64,000 bases of DNA from Megalopta genalis (lineage: Eukaryota > Arthropoda > Insecta > Hymenoptera > Halictidae), in assembly GCF_051020955.1 (NCBI RefSeq), contig NW_027476830.1, positions 62,001-126,000 of the forward strand. The letters run 5' to 3'. The translations under genes and the position numbers were made by a program. Positions 52,633-64,000 of this stretch are shown in pieces. Below the pieces are notes generated by a model. The model was not told the DNA's origin. It did no database searches and saw only the letters and a list, made by a program, of their open reading frames with translations. Every line of letters begins with the position of its first letter. Positions within the stretch are counted from its first letter, which is position 1.

Positions 52633-53560
52633 ATGAACAATTTAGCTTCAGATTCATGCGAAATACACGAATCAGCCTTAAATCAACGCGAGACATACGA
52701 TTTAGCTTCAATATCATGCGAAACACACGATTTCGATTTAAATTCGTGCGAAATAGCGATTTTAAACAAACGATTTAGCTTCAAATTCATGCGAAATGAA
52801 CAATTTAGATTCAGATTCATGCGAAATACACGAATCAGCTTCAAATTCACGCGAAACATACGATTTAGCTTCAATATCGTGCGAAACACACGATTTCGCT
52901 TCAAATTTGTGCGAAATAACGATTTTAAATAATCGATTTTGCTTCAAATTCATGCGAAATGAACAATTTAGCTTCAGATTCATACGAAATACACGAATTA
53001 GCTTTAAATCAACGCGAAACATACGATTTCGCTCCAACATCATGCGAAACAGACGATTTCGCTTCAAATTCGTGCGAAATAGCGGTTTTAAACAAACGAT
53101 TTAGCTTCAAATTTATGCGAAATGAACAATTTTGCTTCAGATTCATGCGAAATACACGAATCATCTTTAAATCAACGCGAAACATACGATTTAGCTTCAA
53201 TATCATGCGAAACACACGATTTCGCTTCAAATTCGTGCGAAATAACGATTTTAAATAATCGATTTTGCTACAAATTCATGCGAAATGAACAATTTAGCTT
53301 CAGATTCATACGAAATACACGAATTAGCTTTAACTCAACGCGAAGCATTCGATTTAGCTCCAATATCATGCGAAACACACGATTTTCCTTCAAATTAGTG
53401 CGAAATAGCGGTTTTAAACAAACGATTTAGCTTCAAATTTATGCGAAATGAACAATTTAGCTTCAGATTCATGCGAAATACACGAATCAGCTTCAAATTC
53501 ACGCGAAACATACGATTTAGCTCCAATATCATGCGAAACACACGATTTCGCTTCAAATTC
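52633..53560 (+). repeat. Family-2 segment duplicated at about 54,750-55,680 (offset 2,118 to 2,116)
   Basis: Equivalent points are 52,633/54,751, 52,796/54,914, 53,122/55,239 and 53,448/55,564. The offset falls from 2,118 to 2,116 because one base is missing in AGCTTAAATC (about 55,122) and one in CTTCAATTTATG (about 55,553). Alternation of the two repeat flavours is clearest here. Confidence 0.88.
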
Positions 53561-56500
53561 GTGCAAAATAACGATTTTACACAAACGATTTAGCTTCACA
53601 TTTATGCGAAATGAACAATTTAGCTTCAGATTCATGCGAAAGACACGAATCAGCTTCAAATTCACGCGAAACATACGATTTAGCATCAATATTATGCGAA
53701 ACACACGATTTCGATTTAAATTCGTGCGAAATAGCGATTTTAAACAAACGATTTAGCTTCAAATTCATGCGAAATGACCAATTTAACTTCAGATTCATGT
53801 GAAATACACGAATTACCTTCAAATTCACACGAAACATACGATTTAGCTCCAATATCATGCGAAACACACAACTTCGCTTCAAATTCGTGCAAGATAACGA
53901 TTTAAAAAAAACGATTTAGCTTCACATTTATGCGAAATGAACAATTTAGCTTCTGATTCATGCGAAATACACGAATCAGTTTCAAATTCACGCGAAACTT
54001 ACGATTTAGCTTCAATATCATGCGAAACACACGATTTCGATTTAAATTCGTGCGAAATAGCGATTTTAAACAAACGATTTAGCTTCAAATTTATGCGAAA
54101 TGAACAATTCAGCTTCAGATTCATGCGAAATACACGAATCAGCTTCAAATTCACGCGCAACATACGATTTAGCTTCAATATCATGCGAAACACACGATTT
54201 CACTTCAAATTCTTGCGAAATAACGATTTTAAATAATCGATTTTGCTTCAAATCATGCGAAATGAACATTTAACTTCAGAATCATACGAAATACACGAAT
54301 CAGCTTTAAATCCACGCGAAACATACGATTTAGCTTCAATATCATGAGATATACACGATTTCGCTTCAAATTCGTGCGAAATAGCGGTTTTAAACAAACG
54401 ATTTAGCTTCAAATTTATGCGAAATGAACAATTTAGCTTCAGATTCATGCGAAAATACACGAATCAGCCTTAAATCAACGCGAGACATACGATTTAGCTT
54501 CAATATCATGCGAAACACACGATTTCGATTTAAATTCGTGCGAAATAGCGATTTAAACAAACGATTTAGCTTCAAATTCATGCGAAATGAACAGTTTAGC
54601 TTCAGATTCGTGCGAAATACACGAATTAGCATTAAATCCACGCGAAACATACGATTTAGCTTCAATATCATGAGATATACACGATTTCGCTTTCAAATTC
54701 GTGCGAAATAGCGGTTTTAAACAAACGATTTAGCTTCAAATTTATGCGAAATGAACAATTTAGCTTCAGATTCATGCGAAATACACGAATCAGCCTTAAA
54801 TCAACGCGAGACATACGATTTAGCTTCAATATCATGCGAAACACACGATTTCGATTTAAATTCGTGCGAAATAGCGATTTTAAACAAACGATTTAGCTTC
54901 AAATTCATGCGAAATGAACAATTTAGATTCAGATTCATGCGAAATACACGAATCAGCTTCAAATTCACGCGAAACATACGATTTAGCTTCAATATCGTGC
55001 GAAACACACGATTTCGCTTCAAATTTGTGCGAAATAACGATTTTAAATAATCGATTTTGCTTCAAATTCATGCGAAATGAACAATTTAGCTTCAGATTCA
55101 TACGAAATACACGAATTAGCTTAAATCAACGCGAAACATACGATTTCGCTCCAATATCATGCGAAACAGACGATTTCGCTTCAAATTCGTGCGAAATAGC
55201 GGTTTTAAACAAACGATTTAGCTTCAAATTTATGCGAAATGAACAATTTTGCTTCAGATTCATGCGAAATACACGAATCATCTTTAAATCAACGCGAAAC
55301 ATACGATTTAGCTTCAATATCATGCGAAACACACGATTTCGCTTCAAATTCGTGCGAAATAACGAGTTTAAATAATCGATTTTGCTACAAATTCATGCGA
55401 AATGAACAATTTAGCTTCAGATTCATACGAAATACACGAATTAGCTTTAACTCAACGCGAAGCATTCGATTTAGCTCCAATATCATGCGAAACACACGAT
55501 TTTCCTTCAAATTAGTGCGAAATAGCGGTTTTAAACAAACGATTTAGCTTCAATTTATGCGAAATGAACAATTTAGCTTCAGATTCATGCGAAATACACG
55601 AATCAGCTTCAAATTCACGCGAAACATACGATTTAGCATCATTATTATGCGAAACACACGATTTCGATTTAAATTCGTGCGAAATAGCGATTTTAAACAA
55701 ACGATTTAGCTTCAAATTCATGCGAAATGACCAATTTAACTTCAGATTCATGTGAAATACACGAATTACCTTCAAATTCACACGAAACATACGATTTTGC
55801 TCCAATATCATGCGAAACACACTACTTCGCTTCAAATTCGTGCAAGATAACGATTTAAAAAAAAACGATTTAGCTTCACATTTATGCGAAATGAACAATT
55901 TAGCTTCTGATTCATGCGAAATACACGAATCAGTTTCAAATTCACGCGAAACTTACGATTTAGCTTCAATATCATGCGAAACACACGATTTCGATTTAAA
56001 TTCGTGCGAAATAGCGATTTTAAACAAACGATTTAGCTTCAAATTTATGCGAAATGAACAATTCAGCTTCAGATTCATGCGAAATACACGAATCAGCTTC
56101 AAACTCACGCGAGACATACGATTTAGCTTCAATATCATGAGATATACACGATTTCGCTTCAAATTCGTGCAAATTAACGATGTTAAACAAACTATTTAGC
56201 TTCAAATTCATGCGAAATGAACAATTTAGATTCAGATTCATGCGAAATACACGAATCAGCTTCAAATTCACGCGAAACATACGATTTAGCTTCAATATCA
56301 TGCGAAACAGACGATTTCGCTTCAAATTCGTGCGAAATAGCGATTTTAAATAATCGATTTTGCTACAAATTCATGCGAAATGAACAATTTAGCTTCAGAT
56401 TCATACGAAATACACGAATTAGCTTTAACTCAACGCGAAGCATTCGATTAGCTCCAATATCATGCGAAACACACGATTTTGCTTCAAATTAGTGCGAAAT

Positions 56501-56995
56501 AGCGGTTTTAAACAAACGATTTAGCTTCAAATTTATGCGAAATGAACAATTTAGCTTCAGATTCATGCGAAATACACGAATCAGCTTCAAATTCACGCGA
56601 AACATACGATTTAGCTCCAATATCATGCGAAACACACGATTCGCTTCAAATTCGTGCAAAATAACGATTTTAAACAAACGATTTAGCTTCACATTTATGC
56701 GAAATGAACAATTTAGCTTCAGATTCATGCGAAATACACGAATCAGCTTCAAATTCACGCGAAACATACGATTTAGCATCAATATTATGCGAAACACACG
56801 ATTTCGATTTAAATTCGTGCGAAATAGCGATTTTAAACAAACGATTTACAGATTCATGTGAAATACACGAATTACCTTCAAATTCACACGAAACATACGA
56901 TTTAGCTCCAATATCATGCGAAACACACTACTTCGCTTCAAATTCGTGCAAGATAACGATTTAAAAAAAACGATTTAGCTTCACATTTATGCGAA

Positions 56996-57960
56996 ATGAA
57001 CAATTTAGCTTCTGATTCATGCGAAATACACGAATCAGTTTCAAATTCACGCGAAACTTACGATTTAGCTTCAATATCATGCGAAACACACGATTTCGAT
57101 TTAAATTCGTGCGAAATAGCGATTTTAAACAAACGATTTAGCTTCAAATTTATGCGAAATGAACAATTTAGCTTCAGATTCATGCGAAATACACGAATCA
57201 GCTTCAAACTCACGCGAGACATACGATTTAGCTTCATTATCATGCGATATACACGATTTCGCTTCAAATTCTTGTTAAATAGCGATATTAAACAAACGAT
57301 TTATCTTCAAATTCATGCGAAATGAACAATTTAGCTTCAGATTCATGCGAAAAACACGAATCATCTTCAAATTCACGCAAAACATACAATTTAGCTTCAA
57401 TATCATGCGATATACACGACTTCGCTTCAAATTCGTGCGAAATAACGATTTTAAATAATCGATTTTGCTTCAAATTCATGCGAAATGAACACTTTAGCTT
57501 CAGATTCATACGATATACACGAATTAGCTTTAAATCAACGCGAAACATACGATTTAGCTCCAATATCATGCGAAACACACGATTTCGCTTCAAATTCGTG
57601 AGAAATGGCGGTTTTAAACAAACGATTTAGCTTCAAATTTATGCGAAATGAACAATTTAACTTCAGATTCATGCGAAATATACGAATCAGCTTCAAATTC
57701 ACGCGAAACATACGATTTAGATTCAATATCATGCGAAACACACGATTTCGCTTCAAATTCGTGCGAAATAACGATTTTAAATAATCGATTTTGCTTCAAA
57801 TTCATGCGAAATGAACAATTTAGCTTCAGATTCATACGAAATACACGAATTAGCTTTAAATCAACGCGAAACATACGATTTAACTCCAATATCATGCGAA
57901 ACACACGATTTCGCTTCAAATTCGTGAGAAGTAGCGGTTTTAAACAAACGATTTAGCTTC
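56996..57960 (+). repeat. Family-2 segment present three times (also about 60,200-61,003 and 61,553-62,517)
   Basis: Points 57,322/61,879 and 57,648/62,205 give 4,557; 57,648/60,695 gives 3,047; 60,695/62,205 gives 1,510. All three carry the rare AAAACACGAATCATC subunit, the GTTAAATAGCGATATTAAAC extension and the GAGAAATGGCGG variant. Confidence 0.87.
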
Positions 57961-59509
57961 AAATTCATGCGAAATGAACAATTTAACTTCAGATTCATGG
58001 AAATACACGAATTACCTTCAAATTCACACGAAACATACGATTCAGCTCCAATATCATGCGAAACACACGATGTCGCTTCAAATTCGTGCGGAATAGCGAT
58101 TTTAAACAAACGATTTAGCTTCAAATTCATGCGAATGAACAATGAAGCTTCAGATTCATGCGAAATACACGATTAGCTTTAAATCAACTCGAAACATACG
58201 ATTTAGCTCCAAAATCATGCGAAACACACGATTTCGCTTCAAATTCGTGCGAAATAACGATTTTAAATAATCGATTTTGCTTCAAATTCATGCGAAATGA
58301 ACAATTTAGCTTCAGATTCATACGAAATACACGATTTAGCTTTAAATCAACGCGAAACATACGATTTAGCTCCAATATCATGCGAAACACACGATTTTCC
58401 TTCAAATTAGTGCGAAATAGCGGTTTTAAACATACGATTTAGCTTCAAATTTATGCGAAATGAACAATTTAACTTCAGATGCATGCGAAATACACGAATT
58501 AGCTTCAAATTCACGCGAAACATACGATTTAGCTCCAATATCATGCGAAACACACGATTACGCTTCAAATTCGTGCGAATAGCGGTTTTAAACATACGAT
58601 TTAGCTTCAAATTTATGCGAAATGAACAATTTAACTTCAGATGCATGCGAAATACACGAATTAGCTTCAATTCACACACAACAAACGATTTAATTTCAAT
58701 ATCATGCGAAACACACGATTTCGCTTCAAATTCGTGAGAAATAAACAATTTAGTTTCGAATTCATGCGAAATACACGTATAAGCTTTAAATCAACGCAAA
58801 ACATACGATTTAGCTCCAATATCATGCGAAACACACGATTTCGCTTCAATTTCGTGCGAAATAGCGGTTTTAAACAAACGATTTAGCTTCAAATTTATTC
58901 GAAATGAACAATTTAGCTTCAGATTCATGCGAAATACACGAATCAGCTTCAAATTCACGAGAGACATACGATTTAGCTTCTTTATCATGCGATATACACG
59001 ATTTCGCTTCAAATTCGTGCGAAATAACGATTTTAAATAATCGATTTTACTTCAAATTCATGCGAAATGAACAATGTAGCTTCAGATTCATGCGATATAC
59101 ACGAATCAGCTTCAAATTCACGCGAAACATACGATATATCTCCAAAATCATGCGAAACATACGATTTCGCTTCAAATTCGTGCGAAATAACGATTTTAAA
59201 TAATCGATTTAGCTTCAAAATCATGCGAAATGAACAATTTAGCTTCAGATTCATGCGAAACACACGAATCAGCTTCAAATTCACGCGAACATACGATTTA
59301 GCTCCAATATCATGCGAAACACACGATTTCGCTTCAAATTCGTGCAAAATAACGATTTTAAACAAACGATTTAGCTTCACATTTATGCGAAATGAACAAT
59401 TTAACTTCAGATTCATGTGAAATACACGAATTACCTTCAAATTCACACGAAACATACGATTTAGCTCCATATCATGCGAAACACACTACTTCGCTTCAAA
59501 TTCGTGCAA

Positions 59510-60485
59510 AATAACGATTTTAAAAAAACGATTTAGCTTCACATTTATGCGAAATGAACAATTTAGCTTCTGATTCATGCGAAATACACGAATCAGTTTC
59601 AAATTCACGCGAAACTTACGATTTAGCTTCAATATCATGCGAAACACACGATTTCGATTTAAATTCGTGCGAAATAGCGATTTTAAACAAACGATTTAGC
59701 ATCAAATTCATGCGAAATGAACAATTTAACTTCAGATTCATGCGAAATACACGAATTAGCTTCAAACTCACGCGAGACATACGATTTAGCTTCATTATCA
59801 TGCGATATACACGATTTCGCTTCAAATTCGTGTTAAATAGCGATATTAAACAAACGATTTATCTTCAAATTCATGCGAAATGAACAATTTAGCTTCAGAT
59901 TCATGCGAAAAACACGAATCATCTTCAAATTCACGCAAAACATACAATTTAGCTTCAATATCATGCGATATACACGACTTCGCTTCAAATTCGTGCAAAA
60001 TAACGATTTTAAAAAAACGATTTAGCTTCACATTTATGCGAAATGAACAATTTAGCTTCTTGATTCATGCGAAATACACGAATCAGTTTCAAATTCACGC
60101 GAAACTTACGATTTAGCTTCAATATCATGCGAAACACACGATTTCGATTTAATTCGTGCGAAATAGCGATTTTAAACAAACGATTTAGCATCAATTCATG
60201 CGAAATGAACAATTTAACTTCAGATTCATGCGAAATACACGAATTAGCTTCAAACTCACGCGAGACATACGATTTAGCTTCATTATCATGCGATATACAC
60301 GATTTCGCTTCAAATTCGTGTTAAATAGCGATATTAAACAAACGATTTATCTTCAAATTCATGCGAAAATGAACAATTTAGCTTCAGATTCATGCGAAAA
60401 ACACGAATCATCTTCAAATTCACGCAAAACATACAATTTAGCTTCAATATCATGCGATATACACGACTTCGCTTCAAATTCGTGC
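59510..60485 (+). repeat. Tandem duplication of about 489 bp (three 163-bp repeats)
   Basis: The series TTTAAAAAAACGATTTAGC, GATTTAGCATCAA and GTTAAATAGCGATATTAAAC occurs from about 59,520 and again from about 60,008. The GATTTAGCATCAA marks are 488 apart (59,694 and 60,182), one base having been lost. Copy 2 carries several one-base indels, for example CTTCTTGATTC near 60,056. The neighbouring 61,509-61,999 is a further copy at offset 1,999. Confidence 0.82.
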
Positions 60486-61338
60486 GAAATAACGATTTTA
60501 AATAATCGATTTTGCTTCAAATTCATGCGAAATGAACACTTTAGCTTCAGATTCATACGATATACACGAATTAGCTTTAAATCAACGCGAAACATACGAT
60601 TTAGCTCCAATATCATGCGAAACACACGATTTCGCTTCAAATTCGTGAGAAATGGCGGTTTTAAACAAACGATTTAGCTTCAAATTTATGCGAAATGAAC
60701 AATTTAACTTCAGATTCATGCGAAATATACGAATCAGCTTCAAATTCACGCGAAACATACGATTTAGATTCAATATCATGCGAAACACACGATTTCGCTT
60801 CAAATTCGTGCGAAATAACGATTTTAAATAATCGATTTTGCTTCAAATTCATGCGAAATGAACAATTTAGCTTCAGATTCATACGAAATACACGAGTTAG
60901 CTTTAAATCAACGCGAAACATACGATTTAACTCCAATATCATGCGAAACACACGATTTCGCTTCAAATTCGTGAGAAGTAGCGGTTTTAAACAAACGATT
61001 TAGCTTCAAATTCATGCGAAATGAACAATTTAACTTCAGATTCATGTGAAATACACGAATTACCTTCAAATTCACACGAAACATACGATTTAGCTCCAAT
61101 ATCATGCGAAACACACGATTTCGCTTCAAATTCGTGAAAAATAACGAGTTTAAACAAACGATTTAGCTTCACATTTATGCGAAATGAACAATTTAGCTTC
61201 AGATTCATGCGAAATACACGAATCAGCTTCAAATTCACGCGAAACATACGATTTAGCATCAATATTATGCGAAACACACGATTTCGATTTAAATTCGTGC
61301 GAAATAGCGATTTTAAACGAACGATTTAGCTTCAAATT

Positions 61339-61424
61339 CATGCGAAATGACCAATTTAACTTCAGATTCATGTGAAATACACATGCGAAATGACCAATTT
61401 AACTTCAGATTCATGTGAAATACA
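61339..61424 (+). repeat. 43-bp out-of-phase tandem duplication
   Basis: CATGCGAAATGACCAATTTA occurs at 61,339 and again at 61,382. The copied 43 bp run from the middle of one subunit to the ACAC of the next, so the junction reads AAATACACATGCGAAATG and breaks the subunit register by 13 bp. Confidence 0.92.
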
Positions 61425-64000
61425 CGAATTACCTTCAAATTCACACGAAACATACGATTTAGCTCCAATATCATGCGAAACACACTACTTCGCTTCAAAT
61501 TCGTGCAAGATAACGATTTAAAAAAAACGATTTAGCTTCACATTTATGCGAAATGAACAATTTAGCTTCTGATTCATGCGAAATACACGAATCAGTTTCA
61601 AATTCACGCGAAACTTACGATTTAGCTTCAATATCATGCGAAACACACGATTTCGATTTAAATTCGTGCGAAATAGCGATTTTAAACAAACGATTTAGCA
61701 TCAAATTCATGCGAAATGAACAATTTAACTTCAGATTCATGCGAAATACACGAATTAGCTTCAAACTCACGCGAGACATACGATTTAGCTTCATTATCAT
61801 GCGATATACACGATTTCGCTTCAAATTCGTGTTAAATAGCGATATTAAACAAACGATTTATCTTCAAATTCATGCGAAATGAACAATTTAGCTTCAGATT
61901 CATGCGAAAAACACGAATCATCTTCAAATTCACGCAAAACATACAATTTAGCTTCAATATCATGCGATATACACGACTTCGCTTCAAATTCGTGCGAAAT
62001 AACGATTTTAAATAATCGATTTTGCTTCAAATTCATGCGAAATGAACACTTTAGCTTCAGATTCATACGATATACACGAATTAGCTTTAAATCAACGCGA
62101 AACATACGATTTAGCTCCAATATCATGCGAAACACACGATTTCGCTTCAAATTCGTGAGAAATGGCGGTTTTAAACAAACGATTTAGCTTCAAATTTATG
62201 CGAAATGAACAATTTAACTTCAGATTCATGCGAAATATACGAATCAGCTTCAAATTCACGCGAAACATACGATTTAGATTCAATATCATGCGAAACACAC
62301 GATTTCGCTTCAAATTCGTGCGAAATAGCGATTTTAAATAATCGATTTTGCTTCAAATTCATGCGAAATGAACAATTTAGCTTCAGATTCATACGAAATA
62401 CACGAATTAGCTTTAAATCAACGCGAAACATACGATTTAACTCCAATATCATGTGAAACACACGATTTCGCTTCAAATTCGTGAGAAGTAGCGGTTTTAA
62501 ACAAACGATTTAGCTTCAAATTCATGCGAAATGAACAATTTAACTTCAGATTCATGTGAAATACACGAATTACCTTCAAATTCACACGAAACATACGATT
62601 CAGCTCCAATATCATGCGAATCACACGATGTCGCTTCAAATTCGTGCGAAATAGCGATTTTAAACAAACGATTTAGCTTCAAATTCATGCGAAATGAACA
62701 ATGAAGCTTCAGATTCATGCGAAATACACGAATTAGCTTTAAATCAACTCGAAACATACGATTTAGCTCCAAAATCATGTGAAACACACGATTTCGCTTC
62801 AAATTCGTGCGAAATAACGATTTTAAATAATCGATTTAGCTCCAATATCATGCGAAACACACGACTTCGCTTCAAATTCGTGAGAAATAGCGGTTTTAAA
62901 AAAACGATTTAGCTTCAAATTTATGCGAAATGAACAATTTAGCTTCAGATTCATGCGAAATACACGAATCAGCTTCAAATTCACGCGAAACATACGATTT
63001 AGCTCCAATATCATGCGAAACACACGATTGCGCTTCAAAATCGTGCGAAATAGCGGTTTTAAACATACGATTTAGCTTCAAATTTATGCGAAATGAACAA
63101 TTTAACTTCAGATGCATGCGAAATACACGAATTAGCTTCAAATTCACGCGAAACATACGATTTAGCTCCAATATCATGCGAAACACACGATTACGCTTCA
63201 AATTCGTGCGAAATAGCGGTTTTAAACATACGATTTAGCTTCAAATTTATGCGAAATGAACAATTTAACTTCAGATGCATGCGAAATACACGAATTAGCT
63301 TCAAATTCACACACAACAAACGATTTAATTTCAATATCATGCGAAACACACGATTTCGCTTCAAATTCGTGAGAAATGAACAATTTAGTTTCGGATTCAT
63401 GCGAAATACACGTATAAGCTTTAAATCAACGCGAAACATACGATTTAGCTCCAATATCATGCGAAACACACGATTTCGCTTCAATTTCGTGCGAAATAGC
63501 GGTTTTAAACAAACGATTTAGCTTCAAATTTATTCGAAATGAACAATTTAGCTTCTTTATCATGCGATATACACGATTTCGCTTCAAATTCGTGCGAAAT
63601 AACGATTTTAAATAATCGATTTTACTTCAAATTCATGCGAAATGAACAATGTAGCTTCAGATTCATGCGATATACACGAATCAGCTTCAAATTCACGCGA
63701 AACATACGATATATCTCCAAAATCATGCGAAACATACGATTTCGCTTCAAATTCGTGCGAAATAACGATTTTAAATAATCGATTTAGCTTCAAAATCATG
63801 CGAAATGAACAATTTAGCTTCAGATTCATGCGAAATACACGAATTACCTTCAAATTCACACGAAACATACGATTTAGCTCCAATATCATGCGAAACACAC
63901 TACTTCGCTTCAAATTCGTGCAAAATAACGATTTTAAAAAACGATTTAGCTTCACATTTATGCGAAATGAACAATTTAGCTTCTGATTCATGCGAAATAC

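Larger units (their letters stand above)
50503..64000 (+). repeat. Family-2 satellite: 163-bp higher-order repeat of five subunits
   Basis: From about 50.5 kb to the window end the period becomes 163 bp; equivalent points recur at 52,633, 52,796, 52,959 and 53,122. Each repeat has four 30-bp subunits with tails AAATGAACAA, AAATACACGA, AAACATACGA and AAACACACGA. The fifth subunit is 43 bp: a normal unit ending in AAATAACGA or AAATAGCG, plus a T/A-rich extension of about 13 bp (TTTTAAACAAACGA or TTTTAAATAATCGA). The subunit core (AGCTTCAAAT, CATGCGAAA) is the family-1 core, so the families are related. Because 163 is not a multiple of three, the translation frame rotates by one each repeat, so no long protein is possible. 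Orientation is the same as family 1. The array runs off the right edge. Confidence 0.96.

Noticed and set aside
1..64000. Hundreds of 60-380-codon open stretches on both strands as real genes
   Set aside because: All translate to the repeat itself, occur in several frames at once, and recur at the repeat or duplication spacing. None has a separate domain or consistent start context.
1..64000. One giant gene readable with a reassigned stop code (TAA/TAG as amino acids)
   Set aside because: 31-bp units and the 163-bp period shift the frame repeatedly, so recoding stops would not restore one continuous frame.
1..64000. Telomeric repeat (TTTAGC resembles TTAGGG-type motifs)
   Set aside because: The motif occurs once per 30 bp, not as short tandem hexamers or heptamers.
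1..64000. tRNA genes suggested by TTCAAATCC
   Set aside because: No A-box at the right distance, no paired acceptor or anticodon stems, and the motif is present in every unit.
1..64000. Insertion sequence or retroelement inside the array
   Set aside because: No transposase, reverse transcriptase, terminal inverted repeats or LTRs; the long direct repeats are all internal duplications of the satellite.
1..64000. The whole window as an assembly artefact
   Set aside because: Copies carry ordered private variants and nested duplications with consistent history, which a simple collapse or chimera would not produce; only the indel-rich zones and the near-identical 3,063-bp copies remain suspect.

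Overview
The window is one uninterrupted, single-orientation tandem-repeat (satellite-like) array. I find no credible protein-coding gene, tRNA, rRNA, transposon or CRISPR locus, and no unique-sequence island longer than a few tens of bases. The unit is about 30 bp and AT-rich (about 37% GC in the commonest unit). Its core is nearly invariant (TTAGCTTCAAAT, then a variable base or two, then ATGCGA), and its last 10-12 bases come from a small set of recurring types. A megasatellite this size with several layers of higher-order repeat most resembles eukaryotic heterochromatin (pericentromere, subtelomere, sex or B chromosome). The sequence carries no marker that identifies the species.

Layout. 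(A) 1-16,190: 30-bp units in large mosaic duplications of about 5.07 kb, including an exact 1,060-bp tandem duplication at 11,796-13,915. (B) 16,190-28,440: the most regular 30-bp zone, built from five-unit (150-bp) cycles, often two alternating types (about 300 bp). (C) 28,440-36,330: the most diverged units, with 2,720-, 4,804- and 892-bp offset duplications and the only clear palindrome. (D) 36,330-42,225: B-like again, with 120-, 150- and 511-bp local duplications. (E) 42,226-50,500: a 3,063-bp macro-repeat, two near-identical copies and a third shortened one. (F) 50,503-64,000: a second family with a 163-bp repeat made of five units (4 x 30 + 43 bp), alternating in two flavours (326 bp).

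The main result is that both families share one design: five subunits per repeat, and pairs of repeats forming a dimer. They therefore look like two descendants of one ancestral five-unit cycle rather than two unrelated satellites. One forward frame reads as an acidic, Cys-containing decapeptide (LASNPCETHD-like). Several differences between unit types, and between the families, fall at third codon positions of that frame, which hints at a coding origin. Recurrent stops, 31-bp units and the 163-bp period (163 = 3 x 54 + 1) prevent any long protein today. Short open frames seen throughout are by-products of a repeat length divisible by three.

Two zones (about 6.6-8.8 kb and 54.2-60.4 kb) are enriched for one-base indels, mostly in short homopolymers, and look like residual long-read or polishing errors.
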